From Sphingomonas sp. LY29 (GTDB taxonomy: Bacteria; Pseudomonadota; Alphaproteobacteria; Sphingomonadales; Sphingomonadaceae): a DNA stretch of 64,000 nucleotides. Each line of letters starts with the position of its first letter. Positions within the stretch are counted from its first letter, which is position 1. Both the position numbers and the translations under genes were made by a program. The notes below the pieces were generated by a model. It ran no database searches. It saw only the letters and a list, made by a program, of their open reading frames with translations, and was not told the origin of the DNA. The stretch covers positions 310,001 to 374,000 of the forward strand of contig NZ_CP141587.1 of NCBI RefSeq assembly GCF_035593985.1, in the 5' to 3' direction. This document shows, in pieces, positions 36,439 through 45,255 of this stretch.

Positions 36439-38841
36439 TTAGTGCCGGATAGCCGACGTTTCGCCACCCACCGTCGGTGGAGTGAGGGGTTCAGTCGCCT
36501 GTTCGTCGGGATCGACCCATTCGATCGGCGTCAACGGCTTCGACAGGGCGCGCAGCAAGACTTCGTCCACATGGAAGACCGGAACGATCTCCAGCGCTTC
36601 CTTGATCGAAGCGGGAATGTCCGCCAAATCTTTCTCATTCTCGGCCGGGATGAGCACGGTAGTGATGCCGCCGCGAAGCGCTGCTAGCAGCTTTTCCTTG
36701 AGCCCGCCGATCGGAAGGACGCGGCCGCGGAGTGTGACCTCGCCAGTCATTGCAATGTCGCGACGAACCGGAATACCGGTCAGCGTCGAGATCATGGCGG
36801 TCACCATCCCGATCCCCGCCGAGGGACCGTCCTTAGGGACGGCGCCTTCGGGCAAGTGGACGTGAATGTCCTTCTTGGCGAAGATCGACGGCTTCACCCC
36901 GTAAGACGGCGAACGTGCCTTCACGAAGCTCATCGCGGTGGCGATGGACTCGGTCATCACGTCGCCGAGCTTGCCAGTGGTCTTAATCGCGCCCTTGCCG
37001 GGAACGGTGACCGCTTCAATCGTCAGGAGTTCGCCGCCGACCTCGGTCCAGGCCAGTCCGGTGACTGCGCCGATCTGATCCTCTTCCTCGCCAACGCCGT
37101 AGCGATAGCGCTTCACGCCCAGAAATTCGTTGACGTTGTCGTCGGTCAGGACGACCCGCTCAACCTTGCCTTCGAGGATTTGACGAAGCGACTTGCGGGC
37201 GACCTTGGCCAGCTCGCGCTCGAGCGTCCGAACCCCGGCTTCGCGCGTGTAGTGACGGATTGCCGAGCGAAGACCCTCGTCGGAGAATTCCAGCTCCTCC
37301 GCCTTCAGGCCGTGCGCTTCCATCTGCTTGGGGATGAGGTGACGCTTGGCGATCTCGACCTTTTCGTCCTCGGTATATCCCTCGAGCCGGATGATCTCCA
37401 TTCGGTCGAGCAACGGCTGGGGCATGTCGAGGCTGTTCGCCGTAGTCACAAACATGACGTCGCTGAGGTCGTAATCAAGCTCGAGATAATGGTCCTGGAA
37501 CTTCGAATTCTGCTCAGGATCGAGCACCTCGAGCAGCGCCGACGCAGGATCGCCGCGGAAATCGGTGCCAAGCTTGTCGATTTCGTCGAGTAGGAACAGT
37601 GGGTTTGACGTCCCCGCCTTCTTCAGGTTCGAGATAATTTTACCGGGAAGCGAACCGATGTAGGTCCGGCGGTGACCGCGGATCTCGGCTTCGTCTCGCA
37701 CGCCGCCAAGCGACTGACGTGCAAATTCGCGGCCCGTCGCCTTCGCGATCGAGCGACCGAGCGAGGTCTTACCGACACCGGGCGGTCCGACCAGGCAAAG
37801 GATCGGCCCCTTCAAGCGGTTCGTCCGTGCTTGCACCGCCAGATATTCGACGATGCGGTCCTTGACCTTGTCGAGTCCGTAGTGATCCTCGTCGAGAACC
37901 GCCTGCGCCTCGGCAATGTCGCGCTTGAGACGCGACTTCTTGCCCCACGGAAGGCCGAGCAAGACATCGAGATAATTGCGCGCAACGGTGGCTTCGGCGC
38001 TCATCGGCGCCATGCCACGAAGCTTCTTCAACTCGGCGTTCGCACGGGTCCGCGCTTCCTTGCTGAGCCGAGTCTTACGGATCTTCGCGGCGAGTTCGTT
38101 CAGCTCGTCGCCGCCCTCCTCGCCCTCGTTCCCGAGTTCGCGCTGGATCGCCTTAAGCTGCTCGTTGAGATAATATTCGCGCTGGGTCTTTTCCATCTGC
38201 CGCTTCACGCGGCTGCGGATCTTCTTCTCGACCTGCAGGACGCCGAGTTCGCCTTCCATGAAGGCGAACACCATCTCCAAGCGTCGCCCAGGGTGCAATT
38301 CGCCGAGCAGGGCTTGCTTGTCCGCGACCTTGATCGAAAGGTTCGACGCGACCGCATCGGCCAGGACCGAGGCATCTTCGATTTCGCCAAGCTGCATCGA
38401 CGTTTCGGCCGGGAGACGCTTGTTGAGCTTCGCGTAATTTTCGAATTGATCGATGACGGACCGCATCAGCGCCTGCGCTTCGGTCTGGTCGCCATCTTCC
38501 TCATCGACCAGCTCGACCTCGGCGGCTTGATGGCCATCGGCGTCGACAAGATTAACCAAGCGGGCGCGCTGCACCCCCTCGACGAGCACGCGCACGGTGC
38601 CGTCGGGCAGCTTGAGAAGCTGCATCGCGGTGGCGATGACGCCAAGGTCGTAGAGCGCGTCGCGGTCGGGATCGTCCTCGCTCGGATCGAGCTGTGCGAC
38701 CAGGAAAAGTTGCTTGTCGGCGCCCATCGCCGCTTCGAGTGCGGCCACCGATTTCTCGCGGCCGACGAAGAGCGGAACGATGCGATGGGGGAAAACGACG
38801 ATGTCGCGGAGCGGTAGAACGGGAAGCGTCTGTGTAGGCAT
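36439..38841 (-). CDS. lon: ATP-dependent protease Lon
   Basis: An 800-residue Lon: N-terminal substrate-binding domain (LPVLPLRDIVVFPHRIVPLFVGREKS), AAA+ ATPase with Walker A GPPGVGKTSL, and C-terminal protease domain with the Ser-Lys dyad in PKDGPSAGIGM and LPIGGLKEKLLAAL. It degrades misfolded and regulatory proteins in the cytoplasm. It sits downstream of clpX. Confidence 0.98.
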   Translation of the reverse strand: MPTQTLPVLPLRDIVVFPHRIVPLFVGREKSVAALEAAMGADKQLFLVAQLDPSEDDPDRDALYDLGVIATAMQLLKLPDGTVRVLVEGVQRARLVNLVDADGHQAAEVELVDEEDGDQTEAQALMRSVIDQFENYAKLNKRLPAETSMQLGEIEDASVLADAVASNLSIKVADKQALLGELHPGRRLEMVFAFMEGELGVLQVEKKIRSRVKRQMEKTQREYYLNEQLKAIQRELGNEGEEGGDELNELAAKIRKTRLSKEARTRANAELKKLRGMAPMSAEATVARNYLDVLLGLPWGKKSRLKRDIAEAQAVLDEDHYGLDKVKDRIVEYLAVQARTNRLKGPILCLVGPPGVGKTSLGRSIAKATGREFARQSLGGVRDEAEIRGHRRTYIGSLPGKIISNLKKAGTSNPLFLLDEIDKLGTDFRGDPASALLEVLDPEQNSKFQDHYLELDYDLSDVMFVTTANSLDMPQPLLDRMEIIRLEGYTEDEKVEIAKRHLIPKQMEAHGLKAEELEFSDEGLRSAIRHYTREAGVRTLERELAKVARKSLRQILEGKVERVVLTDDNVNEFLGVKRYRYGVGEEEDQIGAVTGLAWTEVGGELLTIEAVTVPGKGAIKTTGKLGDVMTESIATAMSFVKARSPSYGVKPSIFAKKDIHVHLPEGAVPKDGPSAGIGMVTAMISTLTGIPVRRDIAMTGEVTLRGRVLPIGGLKEKLLAALRGGITTVLIPAENEKDLADIPASIKEALEIVPVFHVDEVLLRALSKPLTPIEWVDPDEQATEPLTPPTVGGETSAIRH

Positions 38842-38865
38842 GACGACTATATGGGCAGCACGAAG

Positions 38866-38898
38866 CCGGGGCGCAACGGCAGAACCGTTACGCCCCGG
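38866..38898. terminator. Large hairpin in the clpX-lon spacer
   Basis: 8+5 base pairs with one mismatch (CCGGGGCG ... CGCCCCGG and AACGG/CCGTT) and loop CAGAA. It lies between the clpX stop and the lon start and lacks a T-tract, so it may terminate inefficiently or stabilise the clpX 3' end. Confidence 0.5.
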
Positions 38899-38922
38899 AC
38901 AATCATCAGAACCTCGAAATTG

Positions 38923-40206
38923 TTAGGCGGCGTCGCCGGTCGTGCCCGACGCGGTCTTTTCCTTCTTCGAATAGACGCGCACCGGCTCCTTGCGGCCGTC
39001 GATCACGTCCTTGTCGACATGGACCTCGTCGACGCCTTCCATCGAGGGCAGGTCGAACATCGTGTCGAGCAGGATGCCCTCAAGGATTGAGCGGAGGCCG
39101 CGGGCACCGGTCTTGCGCTCGATCGCCTTCTTCGCGACGGCATTCAGCGCATCGTCGGAGAAAGCCAACTCGACATCCTCCATGTCGAAGAGCTTCTGAT
39201 ACTGCTTCACCAGCGCGTTCTTCGGCTCGACCAGAATCTTGACCAACGCGGTCTCGTCGAGGTCCTCCAGCGTCGCGATGACGGGCATACGACCGATGAA
39301 TTCGGGTATCAGGCCGAACTTCATCAGATCTTCCGGCTCGGTCGACTTTAGGACTTCGCCAGTCCGTCGATCCTCGGGCGCCGAGACGTGAGCGCCGAAG
39401 CCGATCGACTTGCCTTGCAGGCGGTCGCCGATGATCTTGTCGAGGCCCGCAAAGGCACCGCCACAGATGAACAGGATGTTCGTCGTATCGACCTGCAGGA
39501 ATTCCTGCTGCGGATGCTTGCGCCCACCCTGCGGCGGTACACTCGCGGTCGTGCCTTCCATCAGCTTGAGCAGCGCCTGCTGGACGCCCTCACCCGACAC
39601 GTCGCGCGTGATCGAGGGATTGTCCGACTTGCGGCTGATCTTGTCGATCTCGTCGATGTAGACGATCCCGCGCTGCGCCTTTTCGACATTGTAATCCGAT
39701 GCCTGGAGCAGCTTGAGGATAATGTTCTCGACATCCTCGCCGACATAGCCAGCCTCAGTCAGCGTGGTGGCGTCGGCCATCGTGAAGGGTACGTCGAGGA
39801 TGCGCGCCAAGGTCTGCGCGAGCAGGGTCTTGCCGCATCCGGTCGGCCCGATCAGCAGGATGTTCGACTTGGCAAGCTCGACCTCGTTGCCGGTCTTGGC
39901 GCCGTGATTGAGCCGCTTGTAGTGGTTATGCACCGCAACCGACAGAACGCGCTTGGCGCGGTTCTGGCCGATCACATAATCGTCGAGGACTTTGTAGATT
40001 TCGCCCGGAGTCGGAACGCCGTCGCGGGTCTTCACCAGCGCTGACTTGGTCTCCTCTCGGATGATGTCGTTGCACAGCTCGACGCACTCATCGCAGATGA
40101 ACACAGTCGGGCCGGCGATGAGCTTCCTCACCTCGTGCTGCGACTTGCCGCAGAAGCTGCAGTAAAGCGTGCTCTTGCTGTCGCCGCCGCCGGAAAGCTT
40201 AGTCAT
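38923..40206 (-). CDS. clpX: ATP-dependent Clp protease ATP-binding subunit ClpX
   Basis: A 427-residue AAA+ unfoldase. It starts [26 protein letters not shown] with the N-terminal zinc-binding cysteines (CSFC ... CDEC), has Walker [13 protein letters not shown] and pore loop GYVGEDVE. It feeds tagged proteins to ClpP. The start at 40206 (AAGGA upstream) is preferred over an ATG 15 codons earlier. clpP is not adjacent as usual but lies 3.3 kb upstream. Confidence 0.97.
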   Translation of the reverse strand: MTKLSGGGDSKSTLYCSFCGKSQHEVRKLIAGPTVFICDECVELCNDIIREETKSALVKTRDGVPTPGEIYKVLDDYVIGQNRAKRVLSVAVHNHYKRLNHGAKTGNEVELAKSNILLIGPTGCGKTLLAQTLARILDVPFTMADATTLTEAGYVGEDVENIILKLLQASDYNVEKAQRGIVYIDEIDKISRKSDNPSITRDVSGEGVQQALLKLMEGTTASVPPQGGRKHPQQEFLQVDTTNILFICGGAFAGLDKIIGDRLQGKSIGFGAHVSAPEDRRTGEVLKSTEPEDLMKFGLIPEFIGRMPVIATLEDLDETALVKILVEPKNALVKQYQKLFDMEDVELAFSDDALNAVAKKAIERKTGARGLRSILEGILLDTMFDLPSMEGVDEVHVDKDVIDGRKEPVRVYSKKEKTASGTTGDAA

Positions 40207-40411
40207 ACCAGTCCTTGTCTCGTCACCCGCGATCGGGTTGTCCGCGGCCATGCTAGACCGCTTTATCGCACAATCAAACTGGCAGAGCGGTTAACATCTC
40301 CGCCAGTCTCGTGCCTTCGGGTCGAATATGGAGCCCTGGGCCAAGGGCCGCAAGGCCTTCCGAGAGGCAAAGTCGGCGCATCCTCAACATCTTGGCCGCG
40401 GCGATCCTGGT

Positions 40412-41212
40412 TCAATAGCGCTCGGTAATGATCTCCGGCTCGATCTCGCGAATGGTGTCCGGCCCCAATTCCCAATCCTGCTGGCCGTCGATCGCCGCCG
40501 CGATCGGCTGCCCCGTCGCGTCTCGGGCAGGCCGATATCGCAGCCGTCGTTCCAGCAGCGGGCATGTCGCCGCGTCGAGATCGCGGTGGCCGCTCGACCG
40601 CGTCACCCTGCAATCGCGGACCCGGCCGTCGCGAAGAACCGTGAAGCGGACGAAGGTCTTGCCTTGGGCGCGGCGCTGAATGGCTCTGCGTGGGTAATCG
40701 TCCGGATCGATGCCGCCCGAGAGGTAGCGCGCCTTGGCACCCCGGCCACCCCCTCCGCCGCCCGTTCCGTTGCCATACAGTCCGCTACCAAGGCCGTTGC
40801 CGACACCTCCAGCCCCGCTGCCGGGGCCAGGAACCGGCGCAGCGCCGGCGGCCGGCGCCGACCCTAGACCCGCCACCGGCGCCACGGGAATCGGCGGCGG
40901 CACCGGAAGCTGGATAACGGGTTCCGGCGCCACGACTTCGGTCGGCGTGTTCTTCAGGTTGGCGGGCGACGCTGCTCCTTCGGGGTCTTTGGGGCGCGGC
41001 TTTTCTTCGGTCTGCGTGTCGGGCTGCGCCGGGATTGCGGGTGGCGGCGGGGGTATCAAGGCGACGTCGATGAGTTGCGGGATGCTGCGTGCCGCGGGGT
41101 GTACCGTCACCCCCAAGCCGCGTAGCAATGCCAACCCGACGAGGGCGTGGATGACCGCCACGCCGAGCATGGATTTGATGCGATCGCGTGGCTCTGCGGA
41201 CAGACGGGTCAT
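40412..41212 (-). CDS. TonB-like energy transducer
   Basis: A 266-residue protein: short cytoplasmic start, one transmembrane helix (LGVAVIHALVGLALLRGLGVTV), a long Pro/Glu and Gly-rich periplasmic linker, and a C-terminal TonB domain (YPRRAIQRRAQGKTFVRFTVLRDGRVRDCRV ... LDAATCPLLERRLRYRPA). It would couple the proton gradient to outer-membrane receptors. No ExbB/ExbD or receptor genes are nearby, so its partner is unknown. Confidence 0.82.
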   Translation of the reverse strand: MTRLSAEPRDRIKSMLGVAVIHALVGLALLRGLGVTVHPAARSIPQLIDVALIPPPPPAIPAQPDTQTEEKPRPKDPEGAASPANLKNTPTEVVAPEPVIQLPVPPPIPVAPVAGLGSAPAAGAAPVPGPGSGAGGVGNGLGSGLYGNGTGGGGGGRGAKARYLSGGIDPDDYPRRAIQRRAQGKTFVRFTVLRDGRVRDCRVTRSSGHRDLDAATCPLLERRLRYRPARDATGQPIAAAIDGQQDWELGPDTIREIEPEIITERY

Positions 41213-41249
41213 CGACCACAGCCTAAGCCTATCCGACTGAAATTAAAGC

Positions 41250-42263
41250 CTAGAACAGCGTCGTGAGGAGGTAGAACAGCGCGGCCACGGTGGCGGAGGC
41301 CGGAATCGTGATCAGCCACGCGGTCACGACGTTCTGCGCCACGCCCCAGCGCACCGCCGACGCACGGCGCGCGACGCCCGCGCCGATAATGCTGCCGGTG
41401 ATCGTGTGTGTGGTCGACACTGGAATGCCGAGCAGCGAGGCGGTGAAGAGCATGATCGACCCGCCCATCGACGCGGAGAAGCCCTGATGCTGGGACAGCT
41501 TGGTGATGCGGCTGCCCATCGTCTCGATGATCTTCCAACCACCCATCATCGTCCCGAGCCCGATCGCGATGTAGCAGCTGATCGCAACCCAGTGTGGGAC
41601 CTCGAAATCGCCGCTGAGATAGCCGGTCGAATAAAGGAGGACGGTGATGATCCCCATCGTCTTTTGCGCATCGTTCAGTCCATGGCTGAGCGAATAGGCC
41701 GCCGACGAGACGAGATGAAGCGAGCGGAACGTCCGCTCGGCATTGCGTGCGCTGACCTTCACCAGCGCCCAACTCGACGCCAACATGATCAGCATCGACA
41801 GCAGCATGCCGAGCGTCGGCGACAGGACGATCGCGATCAGCGTCTTGTTCAACCCCGACCACTGAATTCCGGTCACGCCAGCATGCGCCACGCCTGCGCC
41901 GACCAGTCCGCCGACCAGCGCATGGCTCGATGACGAGGGAATACCCTTCAGCCATGTGACCACGTTCCAGAACATCGCCCCGACCAGCGCGCCGAAGACG
42001 ACCGACGGCGTGACCAGATCCTTGTCGACCAGCCCCTTGCCGATCGTGTCCGCGACCGCATGAAGCTGCGGCCACGCCAAGGTCAGAAAATAGGCAGCGA
42101 AGTTGAAAAAGGCGGCAAACAAGACGGCCTGGACCGGACCGAGCAGCTTCGTCGCCACCACCGTCGCGATCGAATTGGCCGCGTCGTGAAGGCCGTTCAG
42201 GAAGTCGAACGCCAGCGCGAGCAGGATCAGGCCGACGAGCAGCGGGAAAGCAAGTTCATGCAT
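41250..42263 (-). CDS. pit: Inorganic phosphate transporter Pit
   Basis: A 337-residue membrane protein with the duplicated PHO4 signature: GLHDAANSIATVVATKLLGPVQA near the N-terminus, and GLNDAQKTMGIITVLLY ... STTHTITGSIIGAGVA in the second half. It imports metal-phosphate complexes driven by H+. The DUF47-containing gene 12 nt upstream is the typical Pit accessory partner. Confidence 0.94.
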   Translation of the reverse strand: MHELAFPLLVGLILLALAFDFLNGLHDAANSIATVVATKLLGPVQAVLFAAFFNFAAYFLTLAWPQLHAVADTIGKGLVDKDLVTPSVVFGALVGAMFWNVVTWLKGIPSSSSHALVGGLVGAGVAHAGVTGIQWSGLNKTLIAIVLSPTLGMLLSMLIMLASSWALVKVSARNAERTFRSLHLVSSAAYSLSHGLNDAQKTMGIITVLLYSTGYLSGDFEVPHWVAISCYIAIGLGTMMGGWKIIETMGSRITKLSQHQGFSASMGGSIMLFTASLLGIPVSTTHTITGSIIGAGVARRASAVRWGVAQNVVTAWLITIPASATVAALFYLLTTLF

Positions 42264-42275
42264 CGGTCAGCCGTT

Positions 42276-43343
42276 TCAGCTGTGGTCGATGACGATGCCG
42301 TCGATGACGTTGGCGACGTCCTCGAAGGCGTCGACGATCCGTTCGAGATGCTTGAAGATTTCGCGCCGCACGACGAAATCGATCGCGTCGCCGTTCCGAT
42401 GCGTCTGGAACACTTTTTTCAGGCCGGCCGAGTGAATTTCGTCGGCATGTCCCTCCATGCGCACGAGCCGCTCAGTCAGTTCGTGGAGGCGGCCGCCATT
42501 GGTAGCCACGTCGCGCAAAAGCGGCATCGCTTCGGCGACCAAGCGTCCGCTGTCGACGATGATCGCCGCCATGTCCTTCATCTCGGGCTCGAAGTCCTTC
42601 ACCTCGTAAAGCTCGATCGCCGACGCGGCTGCCTGCATTTCGTCGACGGCATTGTCCATGGCGCTGATCAGGGCGGTGATCGAGCTGCGGTCAAACGGCG
42701 TCAGGAAGGTCTCGCGAACGGTCTTCAACACTTCGCGAATGATCTGGTCAGCGTCATTTTCGCGCTCGAAGATTTCGCGCGCGTTCTCGTGCATCGACGC
42801 GCCGCCCTGAACCAATCGACCAGTCGCGTCGGCTGCGGCGACGAGCGCGACCGCATGCGCCTCGAACAGTTCGAAAAAGCCGCCGGTCTTCGGCAAAAGG
42901 CGTTGGAACCAGGCGAACATCGGGCCTACTTTCGATTTTCGGGCCACCGAGACCAGCATGTTGGGTCGGCGGGCAATCTTGTTGAATTCGGACGCGCCAA
43001 AGGTGCGGATCAAGTCGCGAAGGTCGGGCTCCTCGACCGCGTTGGCCGCATCGGCAAGGCTGAACCAGCGCCGCTCGCGCTGCCCCTTTTCCTTCCATTC
43101 GGACAATTCCTCGCTAACGGCGAGCGGGAACACTTCGACGTCGGCCATCAGGGATGCGCCGCTGCCCTTCCGCTTTCGATAGCGATACGTGCCGAGCGAG
43201 GTCGGGCAGACCGCCCCGCGGACGCCAGCCTCTTCTTCGGCCTCAAGCGCCGCGGCGGCATGAGGCGAGATGGATTTACCGAAGTTGCCCTTGGGAATGA
43301 CCCACCGCTTCGTTTCGCGCGACGTCACCAGCAGGACGTGCAC
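42276..43343 (-). CDS. NUDIX hydrolase-DUF47 (Pit accessory, PhoU-like) fusion
   Basis: A 355-residue protein in two parts. Residues 1-130 or so are a NUDIX domain with a diverged box beginning PKGNFGKS (Gly19) and ending LEAEEEAGV: the catalytic glutamates remain, but the usual Arg of REUxEE is Leu and the earlier Glu is Ile. From Met142 a DUF47 all-helical domain begins (MFAWFQRLLPKTGGFFELFEAH), as found beside Pit transporters. The DUF47 part alone (ATG at 42920) would be 214 residues, the normal length of a separate DUF47 protein, so internal initiation is possible. The given GTG start (43343) misses the first strand of the NUDIX fold; see the adjoining entry. Confidence 0.85.
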   Translation of the reverse strand: MHVLLVTSRETKRWVIPKGNFGKSISPHAAAALEAEEEAGVRGAVCPTSLGTYRYRKRKGSGASLMADVEVFPLAVSEELSEWKEKGQRERRWFSLADAANAVEEPDLRDLIRTFGASEFNKIARRPNMLVSVARKSKVGPMFAWFQRLLPKTGGFFELFEAHAVALVAAADATGRLVQGGASMHENAREIFERENDADQIIREVLKTVRETFLTPFDRSSITALISAMDNAVDEMQAAASAIELYEVKDFEPEMKDMAAIIVDSGRLVAEAMPLLRDVATNGGRLHELTERLVRMEGHADEIHSAGLKKVFQTHRNGDAIDFVVRREIFKHLERIVDAFEDVANVIDGIVIDHS

Positions 43344-43400
43344 GGGCGCATCGAGTTCGCGACCGACGTTGCGGTACGGAAGGGCGGCAATCTGGCGAAT
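43344..43400 (-). other. Probable N-terminal extension of the NUDIX-DUF47 gene
   Basis: The same frame reads IRQIAALPYRNVGRELDAP ahead of the GTG, which looks like the missing first beta strand of the NUDIX fold. There is no ATG, GTG or TTG upstream in this frame before a stop. The only placed candidate is ATT at 43398-43400, 6 nt after GAGG. Either an ATT start is used, or the true start codon is altered. Confidence 0.5.
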
Positions 43401-43429
43401 GGTGAACCTCGATCTGGCAACAGAAGGAA

Positions 43430-43453
43430 CCCCGCCGCCTTTCGGCGACGGGG
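43430..43453 (-). terminator. Terminator-like hairpin downstream of clpP
   Basis: CCCCG/CGGGG plus CGCC/GGCG with one mismatch and a 4-nt GAAA loop on the minus strand, followed by TTCCTTCTGTT. It lies 63 nt after the clpP stop and just before the NUDIX-DUF47 gene. Confidence 0.6.
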
Positions 43454-43515
43454 CTAATACGCGACCTTCCGGCCTGCAAGAAAAATGACCGGATGGTTAC
43501 AGATTGGTGACAGGC

Positions 43516-44169
43516 TTAGGCGGGCGTGATGTCCGCGGCGCCGGTGGTGTCGCCCTCGCCCGCATCGGGGCGACGATCGAACACCTCGTCGATCAGGCCG
43601 AACGCCTTGGCTTCGTCGGCCTCGAGGAACTTGTCGCGATCCATCGCCGCCTCGATCTCCTCGATCGGCTTGCCGGTATACTTGGCATAGAGCGAGTTGA
43701 GGCGGCTACGCATGCGAAGGATTTCGCGCGCCTGGATCTCAATGTCCGCGGCCATGCCCTGCGCACCGCCCGAAGGCTGATGAACCATGATGCGGCTGTT
43801 GCTGAGCGCGACGCGCATGCCCGGCTCGCCGGCGGCAAGAAGGAAGCTGCCCATCGATGCGGCCTGCCCGATACACACCGTTCCGACGCGCGGACGGATG
43901 TATTGCATCGTGTCATGGATCGCGAGGCCAGCCGTGACGACGCCGCCCGGCGAGTTGATGTACATGAAAATGTCCTTCTTCGGATTCTCCGATTCAAGGA
44001 ACAGCAGCTGGGCGGTGATCAGCGAGGCCATATGATCCTCGACGCCGCCAGTGATGAAAATAATCCGCTCGCGCAGCAGACGCGAATAAATATCGAAGCT
44101 CCGCTCTCCGCGATTCGACTGCTCGATAACGATCGGCACGAGGGCGGAGGCGATGTCCTGATGGTCCAT
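43516..44169 (-). CDS. clpP: ATP-dependent Clp protease proteolytic subunit ClpP
   Basis: A 217-residue serine protease with the catalytic triad Ser105 ([10 protein letters not shown]), His130 (IMVHQP) and Asp179 (MDRDKF), and the N-terminal [12 protein letters not shown] region. It forms the tetradecameric chamber used by ClpX/ClpA. The C-terminal tail is acidic. tig lies upstream beyond a glycosyltransferase gene. Confidence 0.97.
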   Translation of the reverse strand: MDHQDIASALVPIVIEQSNRGERSFDIYSRLLRERIIFITGGVEDHMASLITAQLLFLESENPKKDIFMYINSPGGVVTAGLAIHDTMQYIRPRVGTVCIGQAASMGSFLLAAGEPGMRVALSNSRIMVHQPSGGAQGMAADIEIQAREILRMRSRLNSLYAKYTGKPIEEIEAAMDRDKFLEADEAKAFGLIDEVFDRRPDAGEGDTTGAADITPA

Positions 44170-44236
44170 GATGATGCGCTGGTCCTTTAGAATGGCGTGG
44201 GACCCTACATCGGGGCCTGTTCAAAAAGGTTCAAGC

Positions 44237-45169
44237 CTAAGCTGACGCCGGACCCGAATGGGCAAGGTAGGCGAGCCGCCTGACCTCGCGGCGCCCGCGC
44301 GTGACCGTGTCGAGGATCAGGCCGGCGAACAGACACAACACCGCAACGATCGTCATTCCAGTGACCAGGATGGCAGTAGGGAAGCGCGGGACCAGCCCGG
44401 TGTCGAGGTAAGTCAGGACGAGCGGCACAGCGAGGATGACGGCGGTGAGCATGAGCAGCAGACCGATCGAGCCATAAAACAACACCGGCCGCTCGACGCG
44501 GTAGAGCGTGCCAATGGTCTTCAGGATGCGCCAACCGTCTCGGTAAGTCGACAATTTGGACGCCGACCCTTCTGGGCGAACGCCGTAAGCCGTGACCATT
44601 TCGCCCACGGGCATTTTCAGTTCGAGCGCATGAACGCTCATCTCGGTCTCGATTTCGAAACCTTCCGACAGCACTGGAAAACTCTTCACGAAACGCCGGG
44701 AAAAGGCCCGATACCCTGAAAAAATGTCGGTAAAGCTTCTTCCGAAAAGCTTGGAGAGAAGCCCGGTAAATACCTGGTTTCCCAGCACATGCCCCCCGCG
44801 ATAGGCATCTGCCTCGGCATGCTGGCGAGTGCCGACAACCATGTCGAGGCCTTCGTCGACCAGCATGCGCACCATTTCCGGTGCAGCCTTGGGGTCGTAG
44901 GTCAGGTCACCGTCGGCCATCAGGTAAACGTCGGCGTCAACGTCGGCGAACATCCGCCGCACAACGTTGCCCTTACCCTGCATCCGCTCGGTGCGGACGA
45001 TCGCGCCGGCCTCGCGAGCACGTTCCACCGTCGCGTCCCGGCTATTGTTGTCGAACACGTAGATGACGGCGTCGGGTAGCGCCGCACGGAAGCCCTTCAC
45101 CGTCTCGGCAATGGCGGCCTCTTCGTTGTAGCAGGGCAGGACGACTGCGATCCGACGCTGTTCGCTCAA
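44237..45169 (-). CDS. Family 2 glycosyltransferase (dolichyl/undecaprenyl-phosphate type)
   Basis: A 310-residue membrane enzyme: GT2 domain with VVLPCYNEEAAIAETV, FDNNSRDATVE, the DxD motif in LMADGDLTYD and GYRAFSRRFVKSF, then two C-terminal helices (VLFYGSIGLLLMLTAVILAVPLVLT; AILVTGMTIVAVLCLFAGLIL). This matches transferases that move a sugar from a nucleotide to a polyprenyl phosphate on the cytoplasmic face. The sugar is unknown. It separates tig from clpP. Confidence 0.88.
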   Translation of the reverse strand: MSEQRRIAVVLPCYNEEAAIAETVKGFRAALPDAVIYVFDNNSRDATVERAREAGAIVRTERMQGKGNVVRRMFADVDADVYLMADGDLTYDPKAAPEMVRMLVDEGLDMVVGTRQHAEADAYRGGHVLGNQVFTGLLSKLFGRSFTDIFSGYRAFSRRFVKSFPVLSEGFEIETEMSVHALELKMPVGEMVTAYGVRPEGSASKLSTYRDGWRILKTIGTLYRVERPVLFYGSIGLLLMLTAVILAVPLVLTYLDTGLVPRFPTAILVTGMTIVAVLCLFAGLILDTVTRGRREVRRLAYLAHSGPASA

Positions 45170-45199
45170 CCTGTCCCCCGTTCGTCAGGTCCCGCCCCG

Positions 45200-45229
45200 C
45201 GGAAACCCGGAATTGCTACCGGGTTTCCG
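45200..45229. terminator. Perfect inverted repeat downstream of tig
   Basis: CGGAAACCCGG and CCGGGTTTCCG (11 bp) with loop AATTGCTA, 27 nt after the tig stop. It has no clear T-tract; probably the tig terminator or a 3' stabiliser. Confidence 0.55.
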
Positions 45230-45255
45230 TCTAGGCGCAAATCGCGAAGATTTGA

